From contig QNGE01003053.1 of NCBI GenBank assembly GCA_008508345.1, positions 1 to 64,000 on the forward strand: a stretch of DNA of 64,000 nt, in the 5' to 3' direction. Position 1 is the stretch's first letter; the number at the start of each line of letters is the position of its first letter. Origin of the DNA: Paragonimus westermani (lineage: Eukaryota; Platyhelminthes; Trematoda; Plagiorchiida; Troglotrematidae). Shown here piece by piece: positions 56,101-64,000 of the stretch. The position numbers and the translations under genes were made by a program. The notes under the pieces are model-generated. The model worked only from the letters and a program-made list of their open reading frames with translations. It was not told where the DNA came from and did not search any database.

Positions 56101-58405
56101 TATAACTGTAGGTTACACTAACATCCCGGGTGATCGGTCATAGTTTATTAATTATTAATAACCAGCTAAACAAAGAGTTGTCCAATACTGAGTGGTAGAG
56201 CGATTACCAGAAACGTCTACGCCATGCACAATACTATCGTGATGGTTATCCCTTGGATTTTACTCATAAATATGTTCACGGCTTTCATGTCCTTCTGTCC
56301 ATAACAGACTCCGATTCGATCAATGACCCCAAAGGCACACCTAGGAAGTCCAAAAACCTAATTCTTCTGGGGCAATGTTTGCCCCTGTTCGCGATCGTCA
56401 TCGTTCCGATCTTGGTCGTCCTGGGCGCCATCCTAATCAGCGTCGTGGGTGTGTTGAACAACGAAGGCTGCCGATATGTTGAACGTGATACGAGTATTCG
56501 CATCACAGACGCAGCACTGAACCTATACTTGAAGTATACTTGGCCGAAGCTCATCGCGGAGCAGAGTATCGACCCAGAAGTCATTAGTTTGCTGGAACTT
56601 CCGGTGCCCCAGAATGTTTACAGCGGATTGCGTTTTACTTGCCAAAAATCAACGAATAGCTCCGCTCCACCAGGACTGTTACCGTCTGTGGGTTTGAATA
56701 ATGTAGTGAATGTGTCGGCAGTTGTCCACCAACCAGAGGTGCAAAGGATCATCAACGACAGTGAGAAGTAAGTGTTGTAGTCTTAATGCTTTTTGGAAGA
56801 CGGCATTTAAATGAATGGTTGAAAATGATTTGTATTGAAACTAACACCCGTATAATTGCCTTTTAGTGAGTCGGTGTTTATCAGACCATCGTGTAGTGTC
56901 ACTTGTACAAAAGTTGCTGATGTAACAGATTAACTCAGATTGACGGTCACACAAAACTGACGTGCTGTTCTACATTCTCACGGGCTTTTCTGTTAGCCTG
57001 TTACAAAACAGTCACCAGAACTGAGATTGGATTATATCAGAGCTAAGCAGTCGTGCACGCTACCTGCTGCTACCAGCGAGTTATTTCAATATGTTCTCGT
57101 GAGGCAAGTATTTTGTCCACTATGCCATGTGAATGTGTTAGGTTTTGTTAAATGTAGACAAATTTTCAGTTTGCGTCAATTAAATTCCTTCCCGCTCATC
57201 GGATTAACTAAACTTACCACACCCAACCTACATTACTTAGTTAACATTCATAGAACATTCATGTTCTACATATTGTCAGCGCGGCCACTCAGTGTAAAGT
57301 TGATTAAAAAATCCTTCACAACCAGTTTTCCCATGTCTTTAGATGATTGGTTATACAGACCTTGATGTGCTTTCGAAGTTTCTTACATATCACTGATGCG
57401 TAATTTGGCAAATGTGAATGTTTGGAGGATGCCCAATTAGAACTCGTGTTTCGGCTAGGCTTGTAGCATCGGCTTAATCAACTACTCAAGCATTTGCGAG
57501 TAGTTTTCCGATATCATTACAAATGTACACAGGTTTATGAAAGCCCATCACAGTCTGTCTAATATGACTGTGGCACTGACTGATTTGATAATTCCAATTC
57601 CTCATTAATTATCAAACGAGCCAGAGCAGAGCTTCCTGATGTTGATTCAATTTTGCTGAATTCGTACGTTATTTTTGGCTGATCACTAAACCACTGCACT
57701 GGACAATGTCGCGAATCGTTTAAAGTCACTTCTGTGTTTTATGCAGTTCGTTCCAAAGTAACATAGAACAGCCGGAACTGTTGCTTACAGTTTCTTTTAT
57801 TCTTTGCATGTTACTTATTACATGTTCCACTCGGAAATTTTTGAGTCCGATTGTCAACTTGAAATCGTTCTGACATTAGCAGATCGCATCTTTCAACAGT
57901 AAGCAGACAGGTTGTTTAGCCTGACGGGAACGGTTGAAAGTTCGGTTGGCGTCCTCATTCGTGTAACTGAATCTCGCGTGTCATAGTAGGGTACCACTGG
58001 TCAACTCGGCTCGCGCCTAACTAATTTAATCGCTACAACAGAACGTTCATGTCGAGGGCGTTAGCCTCTACGATCTGTTTACCAGGTTGATACTGAGCTA
58101 TCTTATACTAGTATGCTTTACGTTTAGCTTAATTCGAAATCTGGAGCAAACATTACGATTACTGATTTCCTATTGAAAGCTTGTTGATTTGGGAGATTGC
58201 AGTTGGTTTTAAAGAATACCTCGACGTGTGGTATTAAAGAATACCTCGACGTGTGTGGTGAAAATATACTCCCGTTTCGGTTCACAGGACCCTGATTGAC
58301 GAAATATTGAAGCTGAACTTCTCAGACGTTCTTTCATCTAATTTGGCTGAATTTCTACGATCAGTCGAAAACATTACGAACAATCTAAAGTATGCCAACT
58401 ATTCG
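37804..58405 (+). CDS. PROM: Prominin-like membrane glycoprotein (partial, 7 exons)
   Basis: Joined exons are 37804-38190, 42491-42754, 46639-46911, 49618-49791, 51087-51345, 56308-56767 and 58288-58405. They total 1935 bases, 645 codons, with no internal stop. Intron phases are 0,0,0,0,1,2 and the last exon ends in phase 0. Predicted membrane segments lie at about residues 91-115, 134-157, 418-444 and 477-502. The first extracellular loop (158-417) is helical and has cysteines at 292 and 304. The second begins at 503 with C507 and C564 and several N-x-S/T sites. This order matches prominins, cholesterol-binding proteins of membrane protrusions; that role is family knowledge, not shown here. 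Human prominin-1 is 865 residues, so about 200 C-terminal residues including TM5 are missing. Pannexin-like or tweety-like proteins were considered and fit less well. Confidence 0.85.
40081..40135 (-). repeat. Short related segment, copy 1
   Basis: 'actacacgtaaactccaca' here resembles 'actacacgtgaattccaca' at 40821-40839. Minus-strand peptides around both share N-x-(T/S)-D-S-(M/I) and V-E-F-T-C-S, with an extra stretch of about 15 residues in copy 2. This is probably a decayed intronic repeat. Confidence 0.35.
40821..40925 (-). repeat. Short related segment, copy 2
   Basis: Partner of the segment at 40081-40135, in the same orientation. It lies in a minus-strand frame of 82 codons (40812-41060) with no recognised domain. 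Confidence 0.35.
42491..42754 (+). CDS. PROM: Prominin-like exon 2 (TM2, start of first extracellular loop)
   Basis: 88 residues, phase 0 at both ends; acceptor ctcaaag|AAAACC, donor TTT|GTGAGT. TM2 lies at about residues 134-157, directly after the short cytosolic link from exon 1. The following segment reads L-R-Q-T-L-N-F-L-F-N-E-T-K-Q-L-L, a close parallel to the conserved start of prominin's first extracellular loop (a Leu-rich helix with L-N-E-T). N-x-S/T sites are at N175, N188 and N206. This exon and exon 3 gave the clearest family match. Confidence 0.85.
42755..46638 (+). other. Prominin-like intron 2 (3.9 kb)
   Basis: GT..AG intron. It contains the longest unbroken frame of the window outside exons (43651-44082, plus, 143 codons) with no recognised domain and an overlapping 138-codon frame on the other strand (43796-44212 minus). 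Confidence 0.7.
43651..44082 (+). other. 143-codon frame in intron 2, unassigned
   Basis: The frame starts M-N-N-W-Y-E-R-Y and has a hydrophobic middle (about residues 28-52) and a polar C-terminal third. I recognise no family. It lies inside an intron, and the opposite strand is open over much of the same range, which lowers the weight of either frame. It could be chance. Confidence 0.15.
46639..46911 (+). CDS. PROM: Prominin-like exon 3 (first extracellular loop)
   Basis: 91 residues, phase 0 at both ends; acceptor cattcacag|AAAGAG, donor ACC|GTAAGT. It begins K-E-L-G-F-L-I-P-D-I-L-D-Q-L, continuing the helix of exon 2 where human prominin-1 has a G-G-G-I-L-D-R-L region. It ends with a pair of cysteines 12 residues apart (residues 292 and 304, L-C-P-N and R-C-R), matching the position of a conserved Cys pair in the loop. 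N-x-S site N285. It is easily missed because it has few start codons and reads through only a little past its donor. Confidence 0.82.
46912..49617 (+). other. Prominin-like intron 3 (2.7 kb)
   Basis: GTAAGT donor and cctcccacag acceptor. The interior has only short frames and AT-rich stretches (around 47930-48010); nothing else is supportable. Confidence 0.7.
49618..49791 (+). CDS. PROM: Prominin-like exon 4 (first extracellular loop)
   Basis: 58 residues, phase 0 at both ends; acceptor tcccacag|AATCAA, donor CAG|GTGAGG. It encodes a helical, hydrophilic stretch with an N-x-T site (N-M-T) and a basic helix R-K-Q-A-D-T-V at the end. The family has a comparable amphipathic helix (V-x-R-Q-T-x-x-V) here. 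The match is weaker than for exons 2, 3 and 6, but phase, splice sites and order support it. Confidence 0.78.
49792..51086 (+). other. Prominin-like intron 4 (1.3 kb)
   Basis: The shortest intron of the model. It holds an 80-codon frame (50775-51017 plus) without a recognised domain. Confidence 0.7.
51087..51345 (+). CDS. PROM: Prominin-like exon 5 (end of first loop, TM3)
   Basis: 86 codons plus one base; acceptor catacctcag|GTACGA, donor CTTG|GTTAGT, phase 1. It encodes the membrane-proximal end of the first extracellular loop, then TM3 at about residues 418-444, and a short charged cytosolic start E-A-K-K-R-D-L-L. Reading through the donor meets a TAG at once, which supports splicing there. 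Confidence 0.85.
51346..56307 (+). other. Prominin-like intron 5 (5.0 kb)
   Basis: The longest intron. It contains an AT run at 51381-51392, the 17-bp inverted repeat at 52332-52446, and frames up to 113 codons (54774-55115 minus) with no recognised domain. A GC-richer patch at 54130-54310 has open frames on both strands but no motif. Confidence 0.7.
52332..52446. repeat. Short element with 17-bp terminal inverted repeats
   Basis: 'gataaacagattgggaa' at 52332-52348 is exactly reverse-complemented at 52430-52446. The interior also has partly inverted pieces around 'acaacgttt' and 'tacgtttcaacc'. A related single end occurs at 24053-24083. This may be a small non-autonomous element, or a fragment of a Penelope-like element terminal region; the family is not established. 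Confidence 0.6.
56308..56767 (+). CDS. PROM: Prominin-like exon 6 (cytosolic loop, TM4, second extracellular loop)
   Basis: The longest exon; acceptor ccataacag|ACTCC, donor GAA|GTAAGT (in phase 1, out phase 2). With the last base of exon 5 it forms an Asp codon. It encodes a polar cytosolic loop (P-K-G-T-P-R-K-S-K), TM4 at about residues 477-502, then N-N-E-G-C-R-Y-V-E, where prominins have a conserved Cys just after TM4. A second Cys follows at 564, as in the family. N-x-S sites are at N569, N587 and N602. Reading through the donor meets TAA immediately. Confidence 0.87.
56768..58287 (+). other. Prominin-like intron 6 (1.5 kb)
   Basis: GTAAGT donor and ggttcacag acceptor. It contains a 112-codon frame (57027-57365 plus) without a recognised domain. 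A 25-bp tandem duplication lies about 30 bases before the acceptor. Confidence 0.7.
58209..58255. repeat. 25-bp period tandem duplication
   Basis: 'ttaaagaatacctcgacgtg' followed by 'tg' occurs at 58209-58230 and again at 58234-58255. The second copy ends about 30 bases upstream of the exon 7 acceptor, close to where a branch point would lie. Confidence 0.85.
58288..58405 (+). CDS. PROM: Prominin-like exon 7 (second extracellular loop, last found)
   Basis: 118 bases; acceptor ggttcacag|GACCCT (in phase 2, completing a Lys codon), donor TCG|GTAAGT, phase 0. It encodes T-L-I-D-E-I-L-K-L-N and further helical residues, with N-x-S/T sites at N616, N634 and N643. Prominins have a helix here that leads into the second large loop. 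The strong donor shows that the gene continues, but no following exon could be identified in the window. Confidence 0.78.
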
Positions 58406-60103
58406 GTAAGTCTGTCCAATCAAAAGTTGTTTCATCTAATTTTTGTCGTTTATAACCAGAACCAAGTTTTACGGATGGCAGGTAGCAATTAACTGACGTA
58501 CACCACGTGATAGCCATTGTCCGGGTCCATGCTCCGCTGAGAAAATGGGCATTGCTAGACGGAGGAAGAGTATGCCCTGTGTACGCACACACGCTGAGTG
58601 TAACCAAATCGCCAGGTTGTGACAAGGTCACGTTTTCAGACATATGAGACGCAAAAGTGCACACACCGTTTTGGACGTACCTTGGAGGAATACACCGAAC
58701 CCGTGACGATAATAGGGAGGGGCCGGTGAGGTCGAGTCAAAGTGAAATCTAGTATCATGACACAATTATCTCAATATAGAAGGAATTTTTTGAAAAAGTG
58801 GCTGTCAAACAGCCCGATAGCTGTCAGACTGGTCTTCGTCCCATCCCATTAGTCTTATTCGCCCAAATTTTCTCACATCTTTGCTCACTCAATGTTAACA
58901 CTTGCTCTGCTTTGACGCACTGTAGTAGACCACCTATGGCAACCAGGAATAATATGTCTTTTGCGCGCAGACAGTGATATTCACTCTCTTCGCTGGTACA
59001 GCGTTTCTAGCAAGCAAATTCATGGACTGTCGCTCAGTTAATCACCGGCAAAATTAATGAATGAAACCGAAGATTTTGTTAATTTCGATACATTTTTGGA
59101 TAGTTGTTGTCAGTTTCATTAATTAACCATTCATCTCAACAGTCTTTTGGACACAACATCATTACGTTTGACATGACCTTTAGTATGTTATACACTGAAA
59201 ACCTAGACCGTATAGACTGTAGAGTAGGTAATAGCTGCCTACATTTTAAATATTGTCAAATCATGGGTGGTGTTTTAGTGTTGCATCCAACTATTAGAGC
59301 CAGAATCAACGTTAATTCTGATGGACCAGCCATAAATGCTTGTGGGGTAAAGCATAGCATCAGATTAATATGATTGGATATCACTGGCAGTCACTAATAA
59401 GTCAGCGATAAGCAATATCACAAATTGCACTGGCGTTGCGGGCAGCAAACTGATTGTTCAAGCCATACTGCATACCCCGTTGCTATGGGGTCAGATCTAA
59501 TGGGTTACATATATTCTATTTATCCAAAGTCAAAGTCAACACATATTGCATACGTCTATTTTGTAGATAGCAGGAGAGCAGTTAATAACGCCAGAAGTGA
59601 TACATATTTTATTACGTAAACTCGCATGCTCCACGTGATTGAGATATACATTATCCACGTTTGAGGTTAGATGGAGAAGCATTAGTAATTAAGTCCACTC
59701 CACTTCCACTGGTTGACCTTTAAACTGGAGCTTGTTTTAACTACCAAGATGTTATTGCAATTGAGCGCTAGTCACAACCACTCGCTTAGTGTTTTTAAAT
59801 ATTTTTGTCAATATTAGTATTATTGTTGTTATTATTAGTAAGAGTACGATGATGGTACTCATAGGTGATGAAACATTGAAGCAACTGATCAAGATATGAT
59901 GATCACTTGCAAAGCTCTGATTGTGGGTGGCACGATTTCGGAACGTATGTCAAAAGCATTTCTCAGTCCACTGTAAGCATAGGCACTATCTGAATCGACC
60001 AATCAATCAGAGGGAAACACTTTGGTATTATTGCAAGTTCTGTCTGCACACAAAGTATTAACGAAAGACCAAGGTTTTGAACCACCGTATGAGATTATTA
60101 TCC
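58406..60103. other. Downstream of exon 7, no exon identified
   Basis: Presumably intron 7 or later introns of the prominin-like gene. Frames at 59104-59373 and 59425-59619 (plus) lack recognised motifs. An ATT/GTT-rich patch lies at 59811-59840. Confidence 0.55.
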
Positions 60104-60437
60104 TCAGGTATACACAACTACACTGGGTGCGTTGGGGTTATTCGTAAAACTGGGAGAGAGTAAAGGGGAATCGCAGTACTCATGGCAACTGTGTAAATGA
60201 CAGTGTTTGTATGTGCACATGAGTGTGCTCTTTTGAGAGGAATCAATGTGACCGGTTCGTGTTACCGCACTAAACAGGTTCACGGGTGGATGGGACTGAA
60301 CATGGTGCACTGTAAACAACTTTAAAAGTTCTGCTTGTCTAGACTGGATCGTCCGTGCGGAGCAAATTCGTTCTGCATCACTGGCGGTGTGTTTCTTCAC
60401 ACTATTACTGCAAGTTTTACAAGTAACGTAGTTAGTA

Positions 60438-60515
60438 AATAGTGACCATTCGACTCGAAACCCGGAACTCCGGACGGGAAGTCGACACACTGCCCATCAG
60501 GCCAACCATGCGCTT
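60438..60515 (-). repeat. tRNA-like SINE head
   Basis: On the minus strand the sequence contains 'tggcctgatggg', fitting the RNA polymerase III A box (TGGCnnAGTGG) with few changes. It is followed about 35 bases later by 'gggtttcgagtc', fitting the B box (GGTTCGAnTCC) with one change. Spacing is tRNA-like, but the arms do not pair well enough for a working tRNA. This looks like the 5' head of a tRNA-derived SINE. The body would extend to lower coordinates, perhaps to about 60104, where an unrecognised 128-codon minus frame overlaps it. Confidence 0.5.
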
Positions 60516-60519
60516 GTTG

Positions 60520-61529
60520 GGGTTTGAACGCTCCCACTGTCAACTTCGTGACCCCATGTCGTCTTCCTCACTGACATGGTGAACTCCGAGTTGTTTGGTT
60601 CTGCGCCGATCCAGCTGCTTGCAAATCCGGCTTGTGAGGTGAAAATTTGAAATGGTTAGCCCCAGTGCACTGAGTCCACTTGATTGTAAGTGATGCATTT
60701 TCCCAGGCCATTTAAACAGTAAGTGCAGAATCAGTTGAGTCCGAGTGAACCATTACTGTCCCAACTTGTTCCGTCAGCATCAAAATGTTTACAGCTGCCC
60801 TGACAGACAATTAATAATCATGGACCACTGCAACGTCTATAATCACCAAGTAGATCTAAAAACTGAAATCCACGTTCAAGATTTATGGATTCAGTTTTCC
60901 GAGAAATGACAAAATAACACCAAGAGTTACAAAACTGTATAAAAACAACAACAAATACTACCACTACTGTTTGTCGTTTATTTCGAAAAGCAGCTTACAC
61001 AGCTTCATTCAAAAGAACGAGCAACGATGAGAAAGGAAAACATTCGTAGTAAGACAACAGATAAATGTAAGGCACTACAATGAATAATTAGCAAATCCTT
61101 TCACGAGAGTTGTGCAGGTTGATAAATAAACAGTAATCAGAGGAAAGTACTTCATATGATGCCAACTTGAAAACAGATAAACGAAAAAAGTGATCTGTTA
61201 TAATCAAAAGCTCTCCAGAACGATCGAGTGATAGCACAGTCAGATCTCACGCATAATGAGACAGCTGTCAGAAGAGTGGCAACAGTCAATAACAAGTTCA
61301 CAGGTAAATGTTTCGTAGACTTTCAGGAAACCCAGACAACCAATACAGTGAAGAGAATTTAATTAGGAGTATGAACAAAAGCGAGCACATGTCACAGCTA
61401 TCAGGTACTATTTTGCGGAAACAAAGTACTAAATTTGACCATATGGAAAGAGGTTTTGAATCACCGGGAGAGTATGGTTTGTTCACTTTGTGAACACATT
61501 TAGTGCACCCTAGTGAACAACCTCAGTCT
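60520..61529. other. Stretch without supportable genes
   Basis: Anonymous sequence. The segment 61219-61303 has an acceptor-like start and a donor-like end in phases compatible with exon 7, but its 28-residue peptide shows no prominin feature, so it is not called. Confidence 0.5.
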
Positions 61530-61745
61530 GTAAGGTCAGTGCGAAATATCCGGCCAGGGCATTAATTTTCGTGCGCCTGAGGTAATTCGTCAATAGCCTA
61601 TTCAAACCTGATTCGATGTTTTTGTTGCGTTTTAAGTTGTGTGACGTTTTGTTCACCAGTGACCACTCGGGGGGCAAAATCGTGTTAACTACTAGTTCCT
61701 CAGTTGGCTGATGAACCAAAAGTACCTCGGACCAACACTTATTGA
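61530..61745 (-). repeat. Diverged dispersed repeat, copy B
   Basis: Partner of 265-500. The minus-strand frame 61510-61773 (87 codons) covers it and ends with residues including Ala-Gly-Tyr-Phe, as in copy A. It is more open than copy A. The element family is unknown. Frames continuing to 62107 on the same strand may belong to it. Confidence 0.45.
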
Positions 61746-62302
61746 AGTTATTCCGGAGGTTGCCAGTTGTCATGTAGACAACTCCAGAATTTCCAAGACA
61801 AACCCCAGTGACATCGTTCCTTCTTCGGTGATATAGTGTTTAAGTAGCTCCTGAAGTAATTTTCCATGTCCGCTTCCTGTTTGCGTATGTCGTCGCTTCA
61901 ACAGAAGCATGCTAAGGAGTGACCACTGATTAGGTGTGCAAAATGGCTCAGGAAGCATGCATGATCATTAGTGAATTTGACTATATCATGGTAGAAATAT
62001 CTGCATGAGGGGTGCAAGCGGTTGCTAACAGTCAGCTGCTGTCTACGAAGATCCGGGTGTTGTACTCGATTTGAAGCATCGCAGTTTGGATCAAAGTGGC
62101 GAACCACTCAGTGCCTTGTTATCTGATATTCGAAGTTCAACATCACATTTGGCTGCAAAAAATGGTCGTATTGGCAGAGGGGGGGACGAAATTTTCTGTC
62201 AGTTCAATGCGTAGAAGCGCCTCCGGATGCTCTCGAGAAAATAACCTGGGAAATAAGGTACGTGTCGATAATAAAGTTCACATCTTTTTGAACACGATGG
62301 AT

Positions 62303-62557
62303 TCAGTTCATCGGTGCTTCTGAGGGTAGAAATCGACTCTGTCTCAGACTGGTTAGATTCAGTGGTTTCCTTACACCTACGTTTTCTTCAGGTTTATTCA
62401 ACAAGATATCGTATCTTTCAAACAGAATGAAACCAAACTTGTTTGAAAAGCCATGTTCACAGTAGACGCAGTCAACATTTGTGCTGAGCTGATTTACTCT
62501 ATCAATGGATCGATGCACACGAAGATGTACCGACAAACCGGTGTTAGATCTAGACAT
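62303..62557 (-). pseudogene. Possible degenerate zinc-finger segment
   Basis: An 84-codon frame contains N-T-G-L-S-V-H-L-R-V-H, like the second half of a C2H2 finger. It then has C-V-Y-C-E-H-G-F-S-N-K-F-G-F, like the first half of another finger. The first finger lacks its cysteines and the second lacks both histidines. Fingers of this style occur at the N-termini of some non-LTR retroelements and in host factors. The evidence is thin. Confidence 0.25.
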
Positions 62558-62796
62558 CCGGCTACTTTCTGTACTGAGGTGACCCGTTATCCCTACATGT
62601 GTACTGTCGGATGCCAGCGTAGAGGCGTTGGTGAGAACTGCATTTTCAGTTTGGTTCGATTCACAGGGAGAAATCAGCGTAAATCACGCGGTTTATCTAC
62701 TGAAAATGCCCCAAAAATATTCATAGCCAGGATCTCATTAGGACTATGTAAGCATTCTCTCGGAACTGGTAAGACAGAAGGGTACTGAAGGCCTCA

Positions 62797-62994
62797 ATGC
62801 TGAAGGGAGGTTGTACTGAGATTCCCATCACGAATGAACCCAACGAGGACACTGAAACCGAAGACAGCAGTTGGTTCTACGTGACGTCGCCGAACCACTG
62901 GCCCACCGAGGTTCCCACTGAGATTGCATATTTGGCGCTACTGGGAGTTTGCTCGACTCGCCAACTATTCATTTTGTTACTGCGACAACGATGA
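62797..62994 (+). other. Short coding-like segment, unassigned
   Basis: A 65-codon frame with an acidic, Thr/Glu/Pro-rich first half (T-N-E-P-N-E-D-T-E-T-E-D) and a hydrophobic end, in locally GC-richer DNA ending at a TGA. It could be a last exon, for example an acidic cytosolic tail, but no TM5-like segment precedes it and no clear acceptor fixes its start. It is not joined to the prominin-like model. Confidence 0.25.
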
Positions 62995-63435
62995 TGATGA
63001 TGAAAGATTATTCTAGAAAGTAATCACTCCGTTTTCTTATCCTACGTGATGAATATCCGTCCACTGTAATTGTTAACCGCAGCCTTGCACACTAACCAGC
63101 CGGATACTGAAAGCCCTTACGTCTTCCCTATCTAACCATGGTCCGCAACATGTTCTCGCCCATCCAAGAAACATTTTGAAAAGCCTTCAACCCTTGGCCC
63201 ATATGAGGACATAAGTTAGCGGCAACCAGACTGAAACTGAACTGTCTTGACATCAACTCGTTTTTTTACATCGGGATTCTTCAAGCATCTGATTCAATTG
63301 CACCTCCCTTACTGCTGTCACGCTTCGGCATATCAGCAATCTCCGTCAACGCAGAAAGAAGACATATGTTGCGATATGTTAACATTTCGTTTAATCTCAT
63401 CAGTCGCAAACGTAAAACATGCAAGTTATATATAA

Positions 63436-63785
63436 CAGACAATTAGAGATAGACAGGGTATGGACACGCATACAATCACACCACGTATTGTCATCACCCT
63501 GCGACCAATTTTGTGTATGAACAATTCGGCATATCATAAAGTTGCTCGATGGCTGGTTGAAATTTTGGACCCCATTTGTAAACTGTTATCTCCCCATTGC
63601 CTAAAAGATTCTTTTGAACTAGCTGAGACATTAGAACGAATGTCGGTGAGTTCACAGACTATGTATTCCATTGACGTGGATTCCCTTTTCACTAACGTTC
63701 CTCTTCATGGGACAGTGGAGTTTTTATGTGATTTCATCTCCAGCCATAACTGTGATATAGGTATTCCACTTGAATATCTTAAGGA
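63436..63785 (+). mobile_element. Penelope-like element reverse transcriptase (partial)
   Basis: An open frame after the TAA at 63433 (first ATG 63460) runs without a stop into the N gap. It contains L-R-P-I-L, N-S-A-Y-H-K-V-A-R-W-L, K-D-S-F-E-L, then Y-S-I-D-V-D-S-L-F-T-N-V-P-L and G-I-P-L-E-Y-L-K. These are ordered RT blocks of Penelope-like elements (L-R-P-I, Y-H-K/x-A-x-W-L, the first catalytic Asp in S-L/I-D-V-x-S-L-F-T-N-V-P-L). Later RT boxes and any GIY-YIG endonuclease would lie in or beyond the gap. The 5' part is not recognisable, so the copy may be 5'-truncated. The visible frame is intact over about 115 codons, which suggests a fairly young copy. Confidence 0.85.
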
Positions 63786-64000
63786 NNNNNNNNNNNNNNN
63801 NNNNNNNNNNNNNNNNNNNNNNNNNNNNNNNNNNNNNNNNNNNNNNNNNNNNNNNNNNNNNNNNNNNNNNNNNNNNNNNNNNNNNNNNNNNNNNNNNNNN
63901 NNNNNNNNNNNNNNNNNNNNNNNNNNNNNNNNNNNNNNNNNNNNNNNNNNNNNNNNNNNNNNNNNNNNNNNNNNNNNNNNNNNNNNNNNNNNNNNNNNNN
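63786..64000. other. Assembly gap
   Basis: A run of N to the end of the window. It interrupts the Penelope-like element, as expected where a repeat breaks an assembly. Confidence 1.

Noticed and set aside
60438..60515. Functional tRNA gene
   Set aside because: A- and B-box-like motifs are present, but acceptor, D and anticodon arms do not pair convincingly.
61219..61303. Candidate exon 8 (acceptor ctctccag, donor GTAAAT, phase 0 in, phase 1 out)
   Set aside because: The 28-residue peptide has no recognisable prominin feature and the splice signals are common by chance in 5 kb.

Overview
The window looks like nuclear DNA of a large, repeat-rich invertebrate genome, most likely a digenean flatworm (fluke). 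This is inference from three things: a split gene with introns of 1.3 to 5.0 kb, decayed CR1/Jockey-type and Penelope-like retroelements of the kind common in trematodes, and moderate base composition. The species cannot be read from the sequence. Nearly all open frames of 60-100 codons here are chance frames in noncoding DNA and are not annotated as genes.

The one convincing host gene is on the + strand from 37804 to at least 58405. It encodes a prominin (CD133)-like multi-pass membrane glycoprotein. Seven exons, all with GT..AG borders, join in frame to 645 codons. Four membrane segments are visible (TM1-TM4), with the first large extracellular loop complete and the second only begun. The remaining roughly 200 residues of a usual prominin, including TM5 and the tail, were not found before the assembly gap at the right edge. 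The first codon is also uncertain.

Layout: 1-1250 is diverged repeat-like sequence, related at 265-500 to a second copy near 61530-61745. 1251-14736 shows no supportable gene. 14737-15825 is a long, almost perfect inverted repeat (arms about 345 bp, spacer about 400 bp). 19464-20336 is a 436-bp direct duplication joined by a single N, probably an assembly artefact. 20390-20662 has a weak GPCR-like fragment. 26350-29160 is a dead CR1/Jockey-like LINE on the - strand with endonuclease, reverse-transcriptase and C-terminal remnants. 29161-37776 shows no supportable gene. 37777-58405 is the prominin-like gene. 58406-63435 holds a tRNA-derived SINE-like head, repeat remnants and one short coding-like segment. 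63436-63785 is a Penelope-like reverse transcriptase that runs into the terminal N gap (63786-64000).

No rRNA, true tRNA gene, CRISPR array, operon or bacterial feature was seen. There is no functional cluster here: one host gene sits in transposon-derived DNA. All homology statements rest on motif recognition by eye; no search was run.
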